A stretch of DNA of 36,725 bases from Candidatus Omnitrophota bacterium (GTDB taxonomy: Bacteria; Omnitrophota; Gorgyraeia; Gygaellales; UBA12090). The notes below the pieces were generated by a model. It was not told the origin of the DNA. It saw nothing but the letters and a program-made list of their open reading frames with translations, and searched no databases. Both the position numbers and the translations under genes were made by a program. Shown here piece by piece: positions 21,134 to 30,338 of the stretch. The stretch is taken from contig JAUSCZ010000016.1 of NCBI GenBank assembly GCA_030674475.1, forward strand, positions 1 through 36,725, read 5' to 3'. How positions within the stretch are numbered: position 1 is the stretch's first letter; the number at the start of each line of letters is the position of its first letter.

Positions 21134-21943
21134 TCAACTATGATGCTCCAAGTGCGTGTGGGGATGGATATGGCTTTTATCCCTATGCCGGTGGCTGTGG
21201 ATATGCAGGAGATTATTGTCCCTAAGCAGCTGCTCATCTGCCAGGATCTCATGCGGACAACCGGATTTGATTATTTTTTTCTCCGGGCTGAATACGTAAA
21301 CCGTATCCGAGATTTCTTCCACAATATGCAGGTCGTGGGTGGAGGTAATGATAGTTTTCCCGGATTCATTGGCCTGAATGAGCAGGTCTATAATGCACCT
21401 GGTAGTCTGGGGGTCAAGCCCGGCGGTCGGCTCATCCAGCAAGAGAATATCCGGCTCAATAATCAAGGTAGAGGCAATAGCCACCTTTCTTTTTTCACCT
21501 ATGCTTAATTGCTGCGGCGGCCGATCCAGTAAATCCCCGATATTTAAAACCCCAACCAGGGCTTCCAGGCGCCTTTGGATTTCTCCTTTTTCCACTCCAA
21601 GTTGTAACGGCCCAAAAATAATATCTTCTTTTACCGTCGGACAAAACAGCTGGACATCGGGATTCTGAAAAACCAGGCCCACCTTCTTTCTGAAATCTCT
21701 GGAAAAATCAGCGCGGTTAAAGGCGTCTTCCTTTAATTCTTTCCCGAAAGCCTTAAAACTTCCCCGCTCAGGAAAAATCAGCCCGTCAAGGATATGTAAG
21801 AGCGTGGACTTCCCACAGCCATTGGCGCCGATGACCGCTATTTGCTCTCCCTGGCAAACCGTAATATCAATCCCGCGCAAGGCCGGATACCTGCCCAGAT
21901 AGGAGAAATGCGCGTCCTGTAATTCAAAAATCGGATTATCCAT
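21134..21943 (-). CDS. cbiO: Nickel/cobalt ECF transporter ATPase
   Basis: The start is taken at ATG 21943 (MDNPIFELQDAHFSYLGRYP), which overlaps the cbiQ stop by 8 nt; the longer frame upstream is a cbiQ shadow. The product has 269 residues. It has Walker A GANGCGKST, Q-loop FQNPDVQLFCPTV, signature LSIGEKRKVAIAS, Walker B ILLLDEPTAGLDP and the H-loop STHDLHIV. This is typical of CbiO/NikO, which powers uptake with the T component and S component. The C-terminus is strikingly His-rich (HIHSHRHRDKSHIHPHTHL), a probable metal-binding tail that fits Ni or Co transport. Nickel is the likelier need given cooS nearby. Confidence 0.92.
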   Translation of the reverse strand: MDNPIFELQDAHFSYLGRYPALRGIDITVCQGEQIAVIGANGCGKSTLLHILDGLIFPERGSFKAFGKELKEDAFNRADFSRDFRKKVGLVFQNPDVQLFCPTVKEDIIFGPLQLGVEKGEIQRRLEALVGVLNIGDLLDRPPQQLSIGEKRKVAIASTLIIEPDILLLDEPTAGLDPQTTRCIIDLLIQANESGKTIITSTHDLHIVEEISDTVYVFSPEKKIIKSGCPHEILADEQLLRDNNLLHIHSHRHRDKSHIHPHTHLEHHS

Positions 21944-22784
21944 AAATGCCCCAGATTTCCGCCAGACGATTAACGGCAAACATTGCCAGCACAGCCGACA
22001 ACCACAACCAATCCTTAGGCTTAGCTTTAAAATCATTTAGTACCGCCGGCTCTCCGCTATAGCCGCGGGAGAGCATAGCCTTGTATACCTCTTCGTTCAA
22101 CTGGCAGGAACGCACCCAAAGATAAGCGATATTCCAAGCCACAACGCGCTGGCCTCTTGGGTAATGGATATTGACTCCAGAGCGGCTTTTAACGGCAGTA
22201 TAGGTATTTTCAATCATCTCCACAAAAAGATAAATATAGCGATAGCACATACCCATAGTCATTACAAAAATCTGGGGAATCCCGAGAATCCGTAAGACCT
22301 TGAGCAATACAAAATGCTTAGTGGTAAGGCTAAGAAGAACGGCGAAAGATACCGAGGCTATTACCCGCGTAACGAATAATGCCGCCCCCCACAACCCCGG
22401 GCGGGTAATGATCAGCTGGACGCCAGCCATATTCAGGCTCAACAGGGGTTCCCCTGGGCTAAAGACGCTGAAAAGCGCCGGGATGGCGATAAAAAGGGAA
22501 AATAGCGGAATAAATATCCAGGTCCTTTTCAAAAAGAAACCAATACTAACGCGAGAAAGATAGGCCAGAATCAAACATACGGCATACAGATAAAGAGAAC
22601 CGGCCATACTTTGGGTGAATAGTATCGCCAGGATAAACAGGATAAAGGTTATTATCTTGATCCTGGGGTCTAAAGATTGCAAAAAGCCTTTCTTGGCGGC
22701 GTATTCATCGGCAAAAACCGACTCTTTGAGAAAAGAGAGAACGCCCATAAGCGAGCGCCGGATAAAATTATTTCTTTTTGACAT
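21936..22784 (-). CDS. cbiQ: ECF transporter transmembrane T component
   Basis: The 282-residue membrane protein has several hydrophobic segments and the EcfT-family signature near KSRSGVNIHYPRGQRVV and MLSRGYSGEP (the A-R-G-type coupling motif). It couples ATP hydrolysis by CbiO to metal uptake through CbiM. Its start overlaps the upstream PDGLE gene by 17 nt and its stop overlaps cbiO by 8 nt, so the three are translationally coupled. A later start at 22748 is possible but has no ribosome site. Confidence 0.9.
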   Translation of the reverse strand: MSKRNNFIRRSLMGVLSFLKESVFADEYAAKKGFLQSLDPRIKIITFILFILAILFTQSMAGSLYLYAVCLILAYLSRVSIGFFLKRTWIFIPLFSLFIAIPALFSVFSPGEPLLSLNMAGVQLIITRPGLWGAALFVTRVIASVSFAVLLSLTTKHFVLLKVLRILGIPQIFVMTMGMCYRYIYLFVEMIENTYTAVKSRSGVNIHYPRGQRVVAWNIAYLWVRSCQLNEEVYKAMLSRGYSGEPAVLNDFKAKPKDWLWLSAVLAMFAVNRLAEIWGIYG

Positions 22785-23091
22785 TTAATTGCTCTTCTTT
22801 CTTAGCCAGCAATTTTCCTATAGCCATCACTACGAGAATAATTATACTAACTCCCACAATGGCGGATAGTATATAAGCAAAACTTAAACGCGGCAAACCT
22901 TTTTCTTCCCAGCCCTTAAACCCGTAACCGGGGATAGGCGCGCTCCAGAGGTTTGAGAATTTCTCAAGTCTCCATTCACCCCAGGCCGGCCCAGCCTTAA
23001 AATATTCCGGTAATATAAGCCCCAGGGGAGAAAGCATAATCAATACCGCTATCCCCAGCCAAAGCTTAGCAGTGATTTGTCGAGTAGCCAT
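22768..23091 (-). CDS. CbiN/NikN-like PDGLE-domain membrane protein
   Basis: The 107-residue protein has two membrane helices (LGIAVLIMLSPLGLILPEYF and ILSAIVGVSIIILVVMAIGK) flanking an extracytoplasmic loop. It resembles the PDGLE domain that assists CbiM/NikM in nickel and cobalt ECF systems and is normally encoded directly after cbiM or fused to it. Here the sequence just upstream is foreign, and cbiM lies 7.4 kb away at 30530-31210. No good ribosome site precedes the ATG, as expected if translation once depended on overlap with cbiM. Confidence 0.78.
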   Translation of the reverse strand: MATRQITAKLWLGIAVLIMLSPLGLILPEYFKAGPAWGEWRLEKFSNLWSAPIPGYGFKGWEEKGLPRLSFAYILSAIVGVSIIILVVMAIGKLLAKKEEQLNVKKK

Positions 23092-23175
23092 CTTAACAAC
23101 CCTTAAGTTTTTTCATATTTTACTCATAGGTTTTTCTTTGCTTTGCCGTTAAATTTCCGATAAATTGCCGATAAA

Positions 23176-24541
23176 CTATTCTTTCATAATTTCCCAATGC
23201 CCGCCAAAATCAGGGCCGGTACGCTTAATATATCCGGCTTCCTTTAATTTCATAAGATGCTTTTGAATTGCGGAAGTATTAATGTTTAACTCCTCCGCCA
23301 ATTCTTTTCTCGATATCTGCGGTTTCTTTTTTAGTATCTCAAGTATCTTTTTTTGCTTATCGCTAAGAATAATGCCCTTTCTCTGACCACCTGTCTGACC
23401 ACCTGTCTGACCACCCTTCTCTATCCCCTCGCCTTCTTCCCATTTCGGACGATGAAAAGAAACAACAAATCCCGTTTTAACACGTTTGAATTCAACTGTA
23501 ACGCCAGCGGCAGTACACTCATCGTAAATTCTCTTAAGCCCGCTCGCCCACTTTTCGATATCGGCCGACATATACATCGTTTCGGCGACCAAAGGGTTAC
23601 GGAGAATGGAATATCCGTCTCCTTTGATGAAATCCTCCGGTGTCAGCTCATCAGGGAAAGTGCCGGGATTATAAACATCGATCCTATCTTTAAAGATTGC
23701 GACTTCATTGCCCTTGGGATTCGTGTAGTCCCTATGGCAAAGCGAATTGCCAATGGCTTCGGAAAACGCCCTAACCGGAATTTCCGGAATCTCTTTTCTG
23801 CGGCTTTCCGACAAATCGGCGCGCCATTTGATATGCTCTTTGACATACGCCTCGGCCTGCCTGCGCAGATTAAAGATATTGCCCTTGAACTTTTTGATAT
23901 CAAGAAACGTTATCTTATCGGTACCGGCAAATACGGCGGCTTGGACTTCCATGGAATTATCGTTGCAAAAAAGCACCTCCGCCGCTTTGAGTAATTTCTC
24001 GCCGCTTAAAAGATGCAATCTTTTCAAGGTCGTTTTCACATTCGAATACTTGAAATTGATGCGGCCTTCTTCATTAGCCCTCTTCATGTAATCTTTAAGC
24101 GTCTTGGTATCGACATCCTTCAATTGACGCTCAGAGATTTCGCTTTCCCAGAGAAGCTTCTTACGGCTTAAAATGCGAGTTTCGATTTCATGGACACTCA
24201 AGGCCTTGTCGGACTCACCTACTCGAATATACGCTCGACCATAAGCGAAATACGGACTATTGATCCCGTGCGCCTCGACCACGATGCAGTCTTTACCATT
24301 GATCTTACGATGTTCAACTTTAGGAAAAACTTTCGGTTCGGTATTATCAACGACCGTGCGTTACTTCCCTTATGGTATTGCGGCCAACAGTCATACCCGC
24401 AACTCTGTCATGCTCATCAATGCCGAAATATACCACTCCATGGCCGTGCTTATTGAGCATAGCGACAATAGAGATCACCGCTTCTTTAAGCTCCGAGGTG
24501 GATTTCTTGAATTCGATTGTTTCAGATTCCTTATGGATCAT
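23176..24541 (-). pseudogene. Schlafen-AlbA/HATPase_c_4 regulator, frameshifted
   Basis: Two reading frames together make one COG2865-type protein. Codons from ATG 24541 give the AlbA_2 start (ETIEFKKSTSELKEAVISIV and GVVYFGIDEHDRVAGMTVG) and run into a stop near 24347. The adjoining frame picks up as RTVVDNTEPKVFPKVEHRK and VVEAHGINSPYFAYGRAYIR without a break down to 23176. One extra base near 24360 explains the shift. The rest holds the ATPase-like region (AFSEAIGNSLCHRDY, EVAIFKDRIDVYNPG), a linker of GGQT repeats and a C-terminal winged helix (KQKKILEILKKKPQISRKEL). Such proteins are predicted DNA/RNA-binding regulators. It may be a real inactivation or a sequencing error. Confidence 0.75.
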
Positions 24542-24558
24542 TACATCTCTCTCACTAA

Positions 24559-24690
24559 CTACCTTGTTTCGCGCTTTTTTGTTTTAGGGATATCCACCTT
24601 GCCGATAATCTCATCGCGCGTCGGTTCCTGGCATAGAACACCACATAAATAAATGACAGCTGTTCCTATTTCCTCAAGCAACTTATTTGC
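24559..24690 (-). pseudogene. C-terminal fragment of an unidentified gene
   Basis: An open frame ends at the stop 24559-24561, 17 nt before the AlbA gene's ATG, an operon-like spacing. It reads LLEEIGTAVIYLCGVLCQEP then TRDEIIGKVDIPKTKKRETR. Its upstream part is cut off where IS30-derived sequence begins. I do not recognise the family. It may be what remains of a gene that once preceded the AlbA regulator. Confidence 0.35.
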
Positions 24691-24709
24691 CAAAAGCTAT
24701 TTTGGAGTT

Positions 24710-25275
24710 TTGAGGCTTGACCCCAGCTTCCCGACCCCAGCTTCCCTAAGGGTTTCTATAGATAAGCGCCCTAAACAAATTGCTAAACGGACACAGCCCG
24801 GCCACTGGGAATCCGATGCTATTGTATCTCGTAAATCAAAAGCGGCTATAGCCGTCATGCTTGAGCGAAAAAGCCGTAAAGTGAAGCTTGCAAAGCTTCC
24901 GGCTAAAACAAGTCGACATTTCAAAAATGCCCTTACCCGGCGCTTAAGCCGCTACCCTGAGCATATGCGCAAAACCATTACCTATGACAACGGATCAGAG
25001 AACGTCCAACATATGAATATTAATAAAGTGCTAGGCACGCAATCGTACTTCTGTAATCCCTTTCATAGCTGGGAAAAAGGGTCTGTTAAAAATGTCATAG
25101 GCCTTGTGCGCATCTTCTTGCCTAAGAGTACTAACTTTGCTACAATTTCCAAAGAACGGTTGCAACGAGTCGAAAATCTTATTAACGAACATCCTCGCAA
25201 GTGTCTGGGTTACAAAACCCCAAATGAGGACTTTACCTCAAGTGTTGCACTTCACTGTTGAATGCGGGCTAGTAA
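24710..25275 (+). pseudogene. IS30-family transposase, 5'-truncated
   Basis: The C-terminal catalytic part of an IS30 transposase is present: the first Asp in QPGHWESDAIV, the second in TITYDNGSEN, the Glu region in PFHSWEKGSVKNVIGLVR, and the usual end NEHPRKCLGYKTPNEDF then VALHC. The N-terminal HTH half is missing: the complete protein would be about 340 residues, while only about 180 recognisable residues remain. A short tandem duplication of GACCCCAGCTTCCC precedes it (24717-24748). The 3' end (TTGCACTTCACTGTTGAATG) resembles an IS30 terminus and overlaps the end of the receiver gene on the other strand. Confidence 0.8.
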
Positions 25276-26491
25276 TTGTTGCAGAAATCTTTAAAATATC
25301 TTTTTCGACGCTTTCTGGGAGTCTCGGAATCCCAAACCTGCCAAAAAAAGAAGAAAACCTCTGCTGAATATTTGTAATATACGGCGAGAGTAACCTACAA
25401 AAGCGTTTATCTTTTAGTTCTGAGAATTTTCTAATCTCAAATTCTTTGAAGCTAAATTTAACAATCCCGTCATCCAATAGCCAGAGAAACTCTTCATTGA
25501 TCCTTGGAATTAACCCCGACCTTCCATACTGTGAATTCTGAAGATTCTTTAATTCTGTATCAGGCACCTTTGACCCACAAATCAGATAAATAATATCACA
25601 TCCCGATCTTCCCTGAACCGTATCGCACTCTGGTCGAATATTTAGAAAATATTTATCGCCATCTTTGAAAATATCTCCCGGCCTCACGCCATCTAACTTA
25701 CCACTGCACAACTCACCATCTTGAAACATAACTCTCTTAAAGATATCTTTGACCTCCTTTAAATCTGGATCCTTACTTAATTTTGTAACTTTCTCTTTTT
25801 CTATGCCCTGCAGACTTACTTTGCTTAAAATCAATTGGAAAATAACTTCATTTATACAAACATGAGGAACTTCTTCTTCCTTTTCATAATGATCCCACAA
25901 AACCTTCGGCCAACTACCATTGCTTTTGTTGTACAAATCCCAGAATATTTCATTCTTTGCTTGGTGAAATTCCTTATCCCAAGCTTTAAGGATATAGATA
26001 GACGGCGTTTTATTAATCCACTGGTCAATTTCAGTAAAAAGCTTGTCATTTTGAAGAATATCGTTCTTGTTTCTTACATAGATGTAGTCCTTGCCTTCTT
26101 GATCAAAATATAAACCCGCTTCTCGTAACTTAGCTAAAATATCGGATTCTATGTCTGCTTGCACTTCATTGGTAAAAATAAAAATTGGAGCAAAACAATA
26201 ATTTTTAAGATTCTTAATAAAATCGATGTTCTTCTGTTTGGTATCGGCATCCAATACTTGGCCCACTTGAACTCCAATAGGTGCATCGGCAGTGACAGAA
26301 GTCATTTTCCAATCTAAGATAATAAAGTTGACCGCTAGGAAATTGTGTACACATTTTTTAGCGGAATCCAAAGTTTTAAACTCGCTTGTCGGAATTCCTC
26401 TGTCGCGAATCTTTGCAATTATTTTATTTATGTTTTCTTCTTCGCCAATACCGTTATCAATGACTACCGCAACACCTTTAAGCATGTCCAT
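25238..26491 (-). CDS. Receiver-domain protein, partner of the double-GHKL kinase
   Basis: The start is set at ATG 26491 because GAGGAAG lies 6 nt upstream (the frame also opens at 26533, inside the kinase gene). The product has 417 residues. The N-terminal receiver-like fold has the acidic D in AVVIDNGIGEEE, the phospho-acceptor Asp in NFIILDWKM (position 60 from this start) and the Thr region PIFIFTNE, with an insertion of about 35 residues in the second loop. The C-terminal 250 residues (KDIFKRVMFQDGELCSGK, GDKYFLNIRPECD, QRFSSFFGRFGIPRLPE) match nothing I can name and may be the effector. The last 10 or so codons (SPHSTVKCNT) and the stop come from the end of the IS30 remnant, so the true C-terminus has been replaced. 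It lies 16 nt after the kinase gene. Confidence 0.7.
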   Translation of the reverse strand: MDMLKGVAVVIDNGIGEEENINKIIAKIRDRGIPTSEFKTLDSAKKCVHNFLAVNFIILDWKMTSVTADAPIGVQVGQVLDADTKQKNIDFIKNLKNYCFAPIFIFTNEVQADIESDILAKLREAGLYFDQEGKDYIYVRNKNDILQNDKLFTEIDQWINKTPSIYILKAWDKEFHQAKNEIFWDLYNKSNGSWPKVLWDHYEKEEEVPHVCINEVIFQLILSKVSLQGIEKEKVTKLSKDPDLKEVKDIFKRVMFQDGELCSGKLDGVRPGDIFKDGDKYFLNIRPECDTVQGRSGCDIIYLICGSKVPDTELKNLQNSQYGRSGLIPRINEEFLWLLDDGIVKFSFKEFEIRKFSELKDKRFCRLLSPYITNIQQRFSSFFGRFGIPRLPESVEKDILKISATITSPHSTVKCNT

Positions 26492-26507
26492 ATTTACTTC
26501 CTCGGGC

Positions 26508-28751
26508 TTAGTCTTCAATTTCTGAATCCCCAAAACTAACTAAAAAATTAGCCCCAGATAGAATTTTATTTTTTTCTTTCTCTATTAGCTCAACAGAGAA
26601 ATCATAGCGTTCCAGCAACTGTTTAGTAATGTACAATCCCAAGCCCCTTCCCTTAACACCCTTTGTAGTAAAGAAAGGTTTAAAAATGTATGGGCAATCA
26701 TCTTTCTTTATGCCGGGGCCATTATCTGCAAAGACAACTTCGGACTTATTTCCATCGATAATAATTTTTATCGTCTTCTCTTTCTTATCCGCGGTTGTTA
26801 ACCAATAAACTGCATTGTCTATCAGATTAATAAATGCCTGCAGAAGGATACCTTCTGTGCATTTCACAACAAGAGGCGTACCTTTCTCCTCAACAATAAC
26901 ACTAATTTTTCGATCCTTAATAGGAACTCCATAGTACATCTGAACTTTTTCAATTATTTCTTTTATTCTCCAGTTCTTGCTATGCCTCCGAGAAGATCTA
27001 AATAAGGGCTGGATTCCATGCAATTGGTCTTCGATGAAGGCAAATTGGCTTCTAAGCTTTTCGGTCGTTTCTTTGAGCCTAGGGACATCTACTTCTTTAA
27101 CCTGCATCATCTCAAAAAGAAGATTCAAAGTCTCTTTTGCGCGCTCCATCATAATCATCAAATCATGAGAAGCGGCATCAACGGTCATCCCAACGCCAGC
27201 AAGATCCTCGACCACCTCAACTCGCTCATTCAGAATGTTTTTTTCTTTCTCATATTCTTCAGAAAGGAGATTTACAAGCTTGCTACCCTTTGAATCTTTT
27301 TTATCATCCAAATATTCCTTCAGAGCAACAATGTCCTCCTTAACTTTCTGTTCCGTAACTAATACGCCCTCTTCTTCTCCCAGCTTTTCTCTCTTCTCTT
27401 GCTGGTCATGCTTATACTTGTTAAATTCCGTCTTGAGAAAGCCTAAAACCCCAAAAATAATGGCTTTAAAATCTTCGTAACTATAACCAATATCCATTAA
27501 ACCTTCACGATTAGTCTTGTCGCGAAGCAATGGATTCTTTTCGTTACTGATTTCAACATATCCAATTACTTGATCATTACTCAGATACGAACCCGCCTTA
27601 ACAGTCCCTCTTTTGATATCTATTCCGAGCCAGTCATCGGTGGGATCTCCGTAAGGATATACTCTCACGCCGTCTCGATATAAATAAACTCTGTGACTCC
27701 TTATAATGTCTCTGTCGTCAGTTGAAAAAGGCGATTCAAGAGATGCTTTGCGATCAAGGTCAAAAACATAGAACTTAAAACTAAAAGGGCCGCCTTCAGG
27801 GTTCCTTTTCAAATTACCATTCTTGTCAAAAAAATGATTGCGAATTTCAGAATCTCCAGACATCTCTTTCAATGTCATTGATTCTTTCTTTTTATTCCCA
27901 AGCTTATAACTAATATTGCCTTTATCATCGACTTGTCCTTCAATCTTAATTGGGGCTAATTCTAGTAAATCCTTTAGTCGCTCTTGCTCTTTTTCAGTAA
28001 AATACGTCTCTCCATTGACAACAATATCGCAACTAAAATCAGTATCATTGAATGGAGATATCAACTTAAGGCAATCGTTGAATATTCCCTTGATCTTCTC
28101 ACCTGTCCAATGACCTTTAGGATTAGTGATCCTGATAAGGGTGCCATGATTTGCCCTCTTAATTTTACTATTTTTAAAAACAATCTCTTTTTGTTTGAGT
28201 TCTTTTGGAGTTCGCACTTCATAGCTGTATTCAATATCATCAAGAAAAAGTGGGCTATCAGACTTTTGTTTTTTCTTTCCTATTAACTCCTCGTCGTAAA
28301 TAGATAGGTCGCTTTTTAAATAAACCTCTTCATCATTGGATTTTTCAGGTCTTGTAAAAATTTCGACCGTAGAACCAAGTTTATACACTGCGAATCTTCC
28401 TATCCCTTTTTCACCCTGAATAATCCTACCCTTACTCGTTTCTTCCTTGCCTTGCTTCTTCATCAAAAATTTGTAAGGAGATGCGGGATTTACCCATGAT
28501 TTTTCAATCACATCAAAAGACATTCCGAGACCGTCATCCTCTATCTCAATCACAGAATCATTTTTTATTTTCAATTCCCCATCTTCATCTTTGAAATTTA
28601 TAAAACGTACTTGCACCCAAGAAGCATCTGCATCGTAAGAATTCTTTATAAGCTCCATCAATGCCACCTTTTCATTTCTGATAAGCTGATCACCTATCAT
28701 GGTGATAATTCTGGCATGAGGTCTAGGCTTAAAAGTGCCTTGTTTGGTCAT
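26508..28751 (-). CDS. Double-GHKL sensor: Hsp90/MORC-like ATPase fused to a histidine kinase
   Basis: This 747-residue protein with no membrane segments has two GHKL ATPase modules. The N-terminal one has ELIKNSYDADAS (N37), EIEDDGLGMSF (D72/D73) and GEKGIGRFA (115-121), as in Hsp90, MutL and MORC proteins. After a charged coiled-coil region comes an H-box-like AASHDLMIMMERAKET with H529. A kinase-type ATPase follows: LLQAFINLIDNAVYWL, VVFADNGPGIKKDD, FKPFFTTKGVKGRGLGLYI. AGGAG precedes the ATG. It sits between a DNA methyltransferase (32 nt upstream) and a receiver protein (16 nt downstream). I read it as a cytosolic sensor that passes phosphate to the receiver. Related arrangements occur in defence islands, but I cannot match this trio to a named system. 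Confidence 0.78.
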   Translation of the reverse strand: MTKQGTFKPRPHARIITMIGDQLIRNEKVALMELIKNSYDADASWVQVRFINFKDEDGELKIKNDSVIEIEDDGLGMSFDVIEKSWVNPASPYKFLMKKQGKEETSKGRIIQGEKGIGRFAVYKLGSTVEIFTRPEKSNDEEVYLKSDLSIYDEELIGKKKQKSDSPLFLDDIEYSYEVRTPKELKQKEIVFKNSKIKRANHGTLIRITNPKGHWTGEKIKGIFNDCLKLISPFNDTDFSCDIVVNGETYFTEKEQERLKDLLELAPIKIEGQVDDKGNISYKLGNKKKESMTLKEMSGDSEIRNHFFDKNGNLKRNPEGGPFSFKFYVFDLDRKASLESPFSTDDRDIIRSHRVYLYRDGVRVYPYGDPTDDWLGIDIKRGTVKAGSYLSNDQVIGYVEISNEKNPLLRDKTNREGLMDIGYSYEDFKAIIFGVLGFLKTEFNKYKHDQQEKREKLGEEEGVLVTEQKVKEDIVALKEYLDDKKDSKGSKLVNLLSEEYEKEKNILNERVEVVEDLAGVGMTVDAASHDLMIMMERAKETLNLLFEMMQVKEVDVPRLKETTEKLRSQFAFIEDQLHGIQPLFRSSRRHSKNWRIKEIIEKVQMYYGVPIKDRKISVIVEEKGTPLVVKCTEGILLQAFINLIDNAVYWLTTADKKEKTIKIIIDGNKSEVVFADNGPGIKKDDCPYIFKPFFTTKGVKGRGLGLYITKQLLERYDFSVELIEKEKNKILSGANFLVSFGDSEIED

Positions 28752-28783
28752 TTTAATTCTCCTTTTTAATCCTAAAAGGACTT

Positions 28784-30037
28784 CTATTTCTTAGCAAAAA
28801 TGATGTATTCATATTGATAAATTTTTCTTTTGCCTCCATGTTTAGCATCAGTAAACCTACCTGATTTGTCCCTGAATGGAGTAAATATCTTGGAGGACAG
28901 CTTTCTCTTAATAACTTTCTTGAAATCAAAACCAATATTTTTTAGTAGTTCAATAGTTACTTCAGCATTAGGTATCTTAATATTTCCGTATTCAGTATCT
29001 CCGATTATGATACAAGCATATTTATCTTTCTTAAGAACCCTGTACATTTCTTCATAACAGCGCGAAAGATCGGAATAATAATTGCTTACATGACGGAATA
29101 ATTTCCCGTTCTTTTTACTTAGCTTCTCTATTGTATCTTCGGCTAATACACTATTAATATTTCTTCTCGTATTTTCCCGGGATGAAGTTCCGACAAAATC
29201 CTTCTTAATATCTTTAATATCGTCTGCAAAGTTAAACCAAAGAATTGAGAGCTGATGTAATTCTGCATATTCGTAGGACGTAACATATGGCGGGGATGTC
29301 ACAACCAAATCGACATGCCCATCAGGAAGATTAATCTTCCGAGCATCGCCTTTTTTCATTTGGCATAATACATCCTCAACTTTCTTAGCCTTAAGCAAGT
29401 CAACATATTCCTTATTTTTCCGAACCATGTAATCCAAGTGTCTAGTAAAAGCTGAAATGGGCTCGGCTATTTTTTTTGAGTCATCGCGCATCGGCTTGAT
29501 GCTTTTCGAATACCAAATTGAGCAATTCTTAAGTATGTTCGAAAAACAGCAATTATAAAAAAGCCGTACCTTGCTAGCCTCTTCTCCCTGAATGCAATTA
29601 TAAATAATCATAAGCTTGTTGAATTCTTCAGGCTTGAACCAATACTGCAAACGTTTATTCGCATTATCAAAATTATTATTGAAGTCTCTATTATTTGATA
29701 TTCTTTCAAATAAGGATTTATTTCTTTCCTCTAAAATCTGTGGATTGATTCCAATTGTTTTTGCTTTGGCAATAAGAACAGCCACCTCGTTCACGTCCAA
29801 ACCAATACTCTCACGCCCATTAAGCTTAGACTCTACTAGTGTTGTTCCGCATCCTCCGAAACTATCAAGAACAAGATCCCCCCGCTTAGAATATTTAATT
29901 ATTATTTTTTTAACTATTTGAGGTATAAATTTAGCAGGATAACGATGATAGCCATGAGTCGCATAGCGCGTTTCTCTTCGGCTAACATCAGCAAATGACC
30001 AATTCTTATCTGATTTAATAGTATTCAAGTTCACCAT
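28784..30037 (-). CDS. DNA (N4-cytosine or N6-adenine) methyltransferase
   Basis: The protein has 417 residues. Motif I VLDSFGGCGTTLVESKLNG (D58) comes before motif IV VVTSPPYVTSYEY (S248-P-P-Y). SPPY favours N4-cytosine methylation. The N-terminal THGYHRYPAKFIPQIV resembles the motif X region of small methylases of type II systems. About 180 residues between motifs I and IV could include the target-recognition part. It is the first gene of the unit with the double-GHKL kinase and receiver. No recognisable restriction endonuclease is present, so either the kinase-receiver pair is the effector arm or the enzyme is solitary. The gene is AT-rich compared with flanking genes. Confidence 0.85.
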   Translation of the reverse strand: MVNLNTIKSDKNWSFADVSRRETRYATHGYHRYPAKFIPQIVKKIIIKYSKRGDLVLDSFGGCGTTLVESKLNGRESIGLDVNEVAVLIAKAKTIGINPQILEERNKSLFERISNNRDFNNNFDNANKRLQYWFKPEEFNKLMIIYNCIQGEEASKVRLFYNCCFSNILKNCSIWYSKSIKPMRDDSKKIAEPISAFTRHLDYMVRKNKEYVDLLKAKKVEDVLCQMKKGDARKINLPDGHVDLVVTSPPYVTSYEYAELHQLSILWFNFADDIKDIKKDFVGTSSRENTRRNINSVLAEDTIEKLSKKNGKLFRHVSNYYSDLSRCYEEMYRVLKKDKYACIIIGDTEYGNIKIPNAEVTIELLKNIGFDFKKVIKRKLSSKIFTPFRDKSGRFTDAKHGGKRKIYQYEYIIFAKK

Positions 30038-30076
30038 ATTTTCGTTTCATCCCGGATACGATCAAATTTAACTTTC

Positions 30077-30253
30077 CTATTTTACATTGCTTCTACTTCT
30101 GATAAAACGCTTAAGATCTTCCGGCTTGATCCTCCACTGCCCGATTTTCGTTGCGCGGATTTGTTTTTCGCGAATCAATTGCCGGATTCTATATTCAGTC
30201 AGTCCCAATTCCTTGGCAATGTGACGTACGGTCAAATATCCCTTTAGAAACAT
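30077..30253 (-). CDS. Small excisionase-type HTH protein
   Basis: The start is set at ATG 30253 (MFLKGYLTVRHIAKELGLTE), preceded by CGGAGG 8 nt upstream; the frame also opens at 30283 but without a ribosome site. The product has 58 residues with a single winged-helix DNA-binding domain (EYRIRQLIREKQIRATKIGQ, WRIKPEDLKRFI), as in MerR-like or excisionase proteins. It lies 39 nt upstream of the methyltransferase gene and may regulate that operon. Confidence 0.78.
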   Translation of the reverse strand: MFLKGYLTVRHIAKELGLTEYRIRQLIREKQIRATKIGQWRIKPEDLKRFIRSRSNVK

Positions 30254-30338
30254 GGTTTTTACCTCCGAATCTTGATGCAACATTGTTTCACATTATATCA
30301 TACAAATACTACATGAGAAATGATTTTCCATGACTCGT

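Noticed and set aside
24340-24370. Programmed ribosomal frameshift in the AlbA gene
   Set aside because: No slippery heptamer or downstream stimulator is visible. A simple mutation or read error is more likely.
24653-25261. Complete, active IS30 element
   Set aside because: The N-terminal half of the transposase is missing and no left terminus is recognisable.
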